DNA from: Cytospora piceicola
Lineage: Eukaryota > Ascomycota > Sordariomycetes > Diaporthales > Cytosporaceae
Length of the DNA stretch: 64,000 bases
Direction: 5' to 3'
Assembly (NCBI GenBank): GCA_023375675.1
Contig: JALQBC010000038.1
Coordinates: 352,675-416,674 of the forward strand
In this document: positions 63,638 through 64,000 of the stretch, one piece after another
Position numbering within the stretch: the first letter of the stretch is position 1
How the letters are laid out: the number at the start of each line of letters is the position of its first letter
Notes under the pieces: model-generated
Databases searched by the model: none
Seen by the model: the letters and a program-made list of their open reading frames with translations, nothing else
What the model was told of the DNA's origin: nothing
Made by a program: the position numbers and the translations under genes

Positions 63638-64000
63638 CAGAACAAGAAAAACCCAGGAACCCACAAGTCTGGGCCCAGATTGTTTCTGCCGAATAACATC
63701 AGGGAGACCAGACCGTAAAGAAACAGCAGGGAAAAACATCAGATGGATACATGATGCCGGCAAGGGTGTCCGGGTATTACTCGTATCACGTAGCAGGGCT
63801 GGACACAATGAACAAGGGGGGGAGGGCATTTGTCTCTTCTTGTCTTGTCTTTTCTTCTTCATCCCAGGGACAAAAGATAGTACATACCGCATAGTCTGGC
63901 GAAACTGACAATTAACCCCCCCACTCTTTTCATGCTCAGTCATCAACCTCGTCTCATTCTTATGTATGTTATAGGTCAGTGTAGGTCCACACATCCTTCA

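Larger units (their letters stand above)
60548..64000. other. Intergenic to window end, no supported gene
   Basis: Open frames here, including + strand 61845-62387 and minus strand 63548-63994, have low-complexity or repeat-driven sequence and no known domain. The + strand text from ATG 62124 on could be a small unknown protein, but the support is weak. Includes a TACCTAGGTA palindrome at 61825 and a CGAAA microsatellite at 63613. Confidence 0.5.

Noticed and set aside
63548..63994. 148-codon minus-strand frame at the window end
   Set aside because: Part of it is translated CGAAA microsatellite, and the rest has no known family.

Overview
The window looks like nuclear DNA of a filamentous ascomycete (Pezizomycotina, most likely Sordariomycetes). 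The grounds are short introns (about 55-101 nt) with GTNNGT donors and CTAAC/CTGAC-like branch sites, widely spaced genes, fungal-specific families (Zn2Cys6 regulators, SLN1-type hybrid histidine kinase, sphingolipid C9-methyltransferase), and a 6.3-kb non-LTR retrotransposon damaged in the manner of repeat-induced point mutation (RIP). Species cannot be named from this sequence alone. All gene models below were assembled by eye from reading frames and splice sites.

Layout. 1-2.9 kb: no gene I can support. 2.9-3.8 kb (-): naphthol-reductase-type SDR. 3.8-6.9 kb: gene-free, with a GTGTGTGGT microsatellite. 6.9-10.2 kb (-): five-exon regulator carrying two C2H2 fingers plus a Zn2Cys6 cluster. 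10.2-19.2 kb: gene-poor, with some coding-like but unidentified frames. 19.2-21.3 kb (-): disordered 703-residue protein of unknown function. 23.3-24.9 kb (-): AIM24-family protein with a long Pro/Gln-rich front. 27.7-28.1 kb (+): decayed fragment of a sphingolipid C9-methyltransferase gene. 29.0-32.8 kb (-): SLN1 osmosensing hybrid histidine kinase. 32.8-37.5 kb: gene-poor. 37.6-39.6 kb (+): patatin-like protein that has lost its catalytic serine. 41.6-44.1 kb (+): Zn2Cys6 regulator whose first exons are very short. 45.2-46.8 kb (+): MATE transporter. 47.4-53.7 kb (+): RIP-mutated LINE (RT plus RNase H) between 14-bp direct repeats. 53.8-56.2 kb (+): CCZ1. 58.2-60.5 kb (+): SNF1/AMPK alpha kinase. 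60.5-64 kb: no supported gene.

Function. The genes do not form an obvious biosynthetic cluster. Several belong to sensing and regulation: SLN1 (osmotic phosphorelay), SNF1 (carbon/energy status) and two zinc-cluster regulators. Others serve membrane traffic and transport (CCZ1 for Rab7 activation on late endosomes and vacuoles, and the MATE exporter).

Most notable signals. (i) The palindrome TACCTAGGTA occurs eight times, always outside genes, where about 0.06 copies are expected by chance; one copy sits inside a perfect 18-bp palindrome. (ii) The LINE still has its target-site duplication, its RT and RNase H signatures, and an unmutated 3' hairpin, and it lies 166 bp from the CCZ1 start codon. 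(iii) The patatin protein has Gly in place of the nucleophile Ser. (iv) SLN1 requires a GC-AG first intron. (v) A C9-methyltransferase relic has lost its SAM-binding core.
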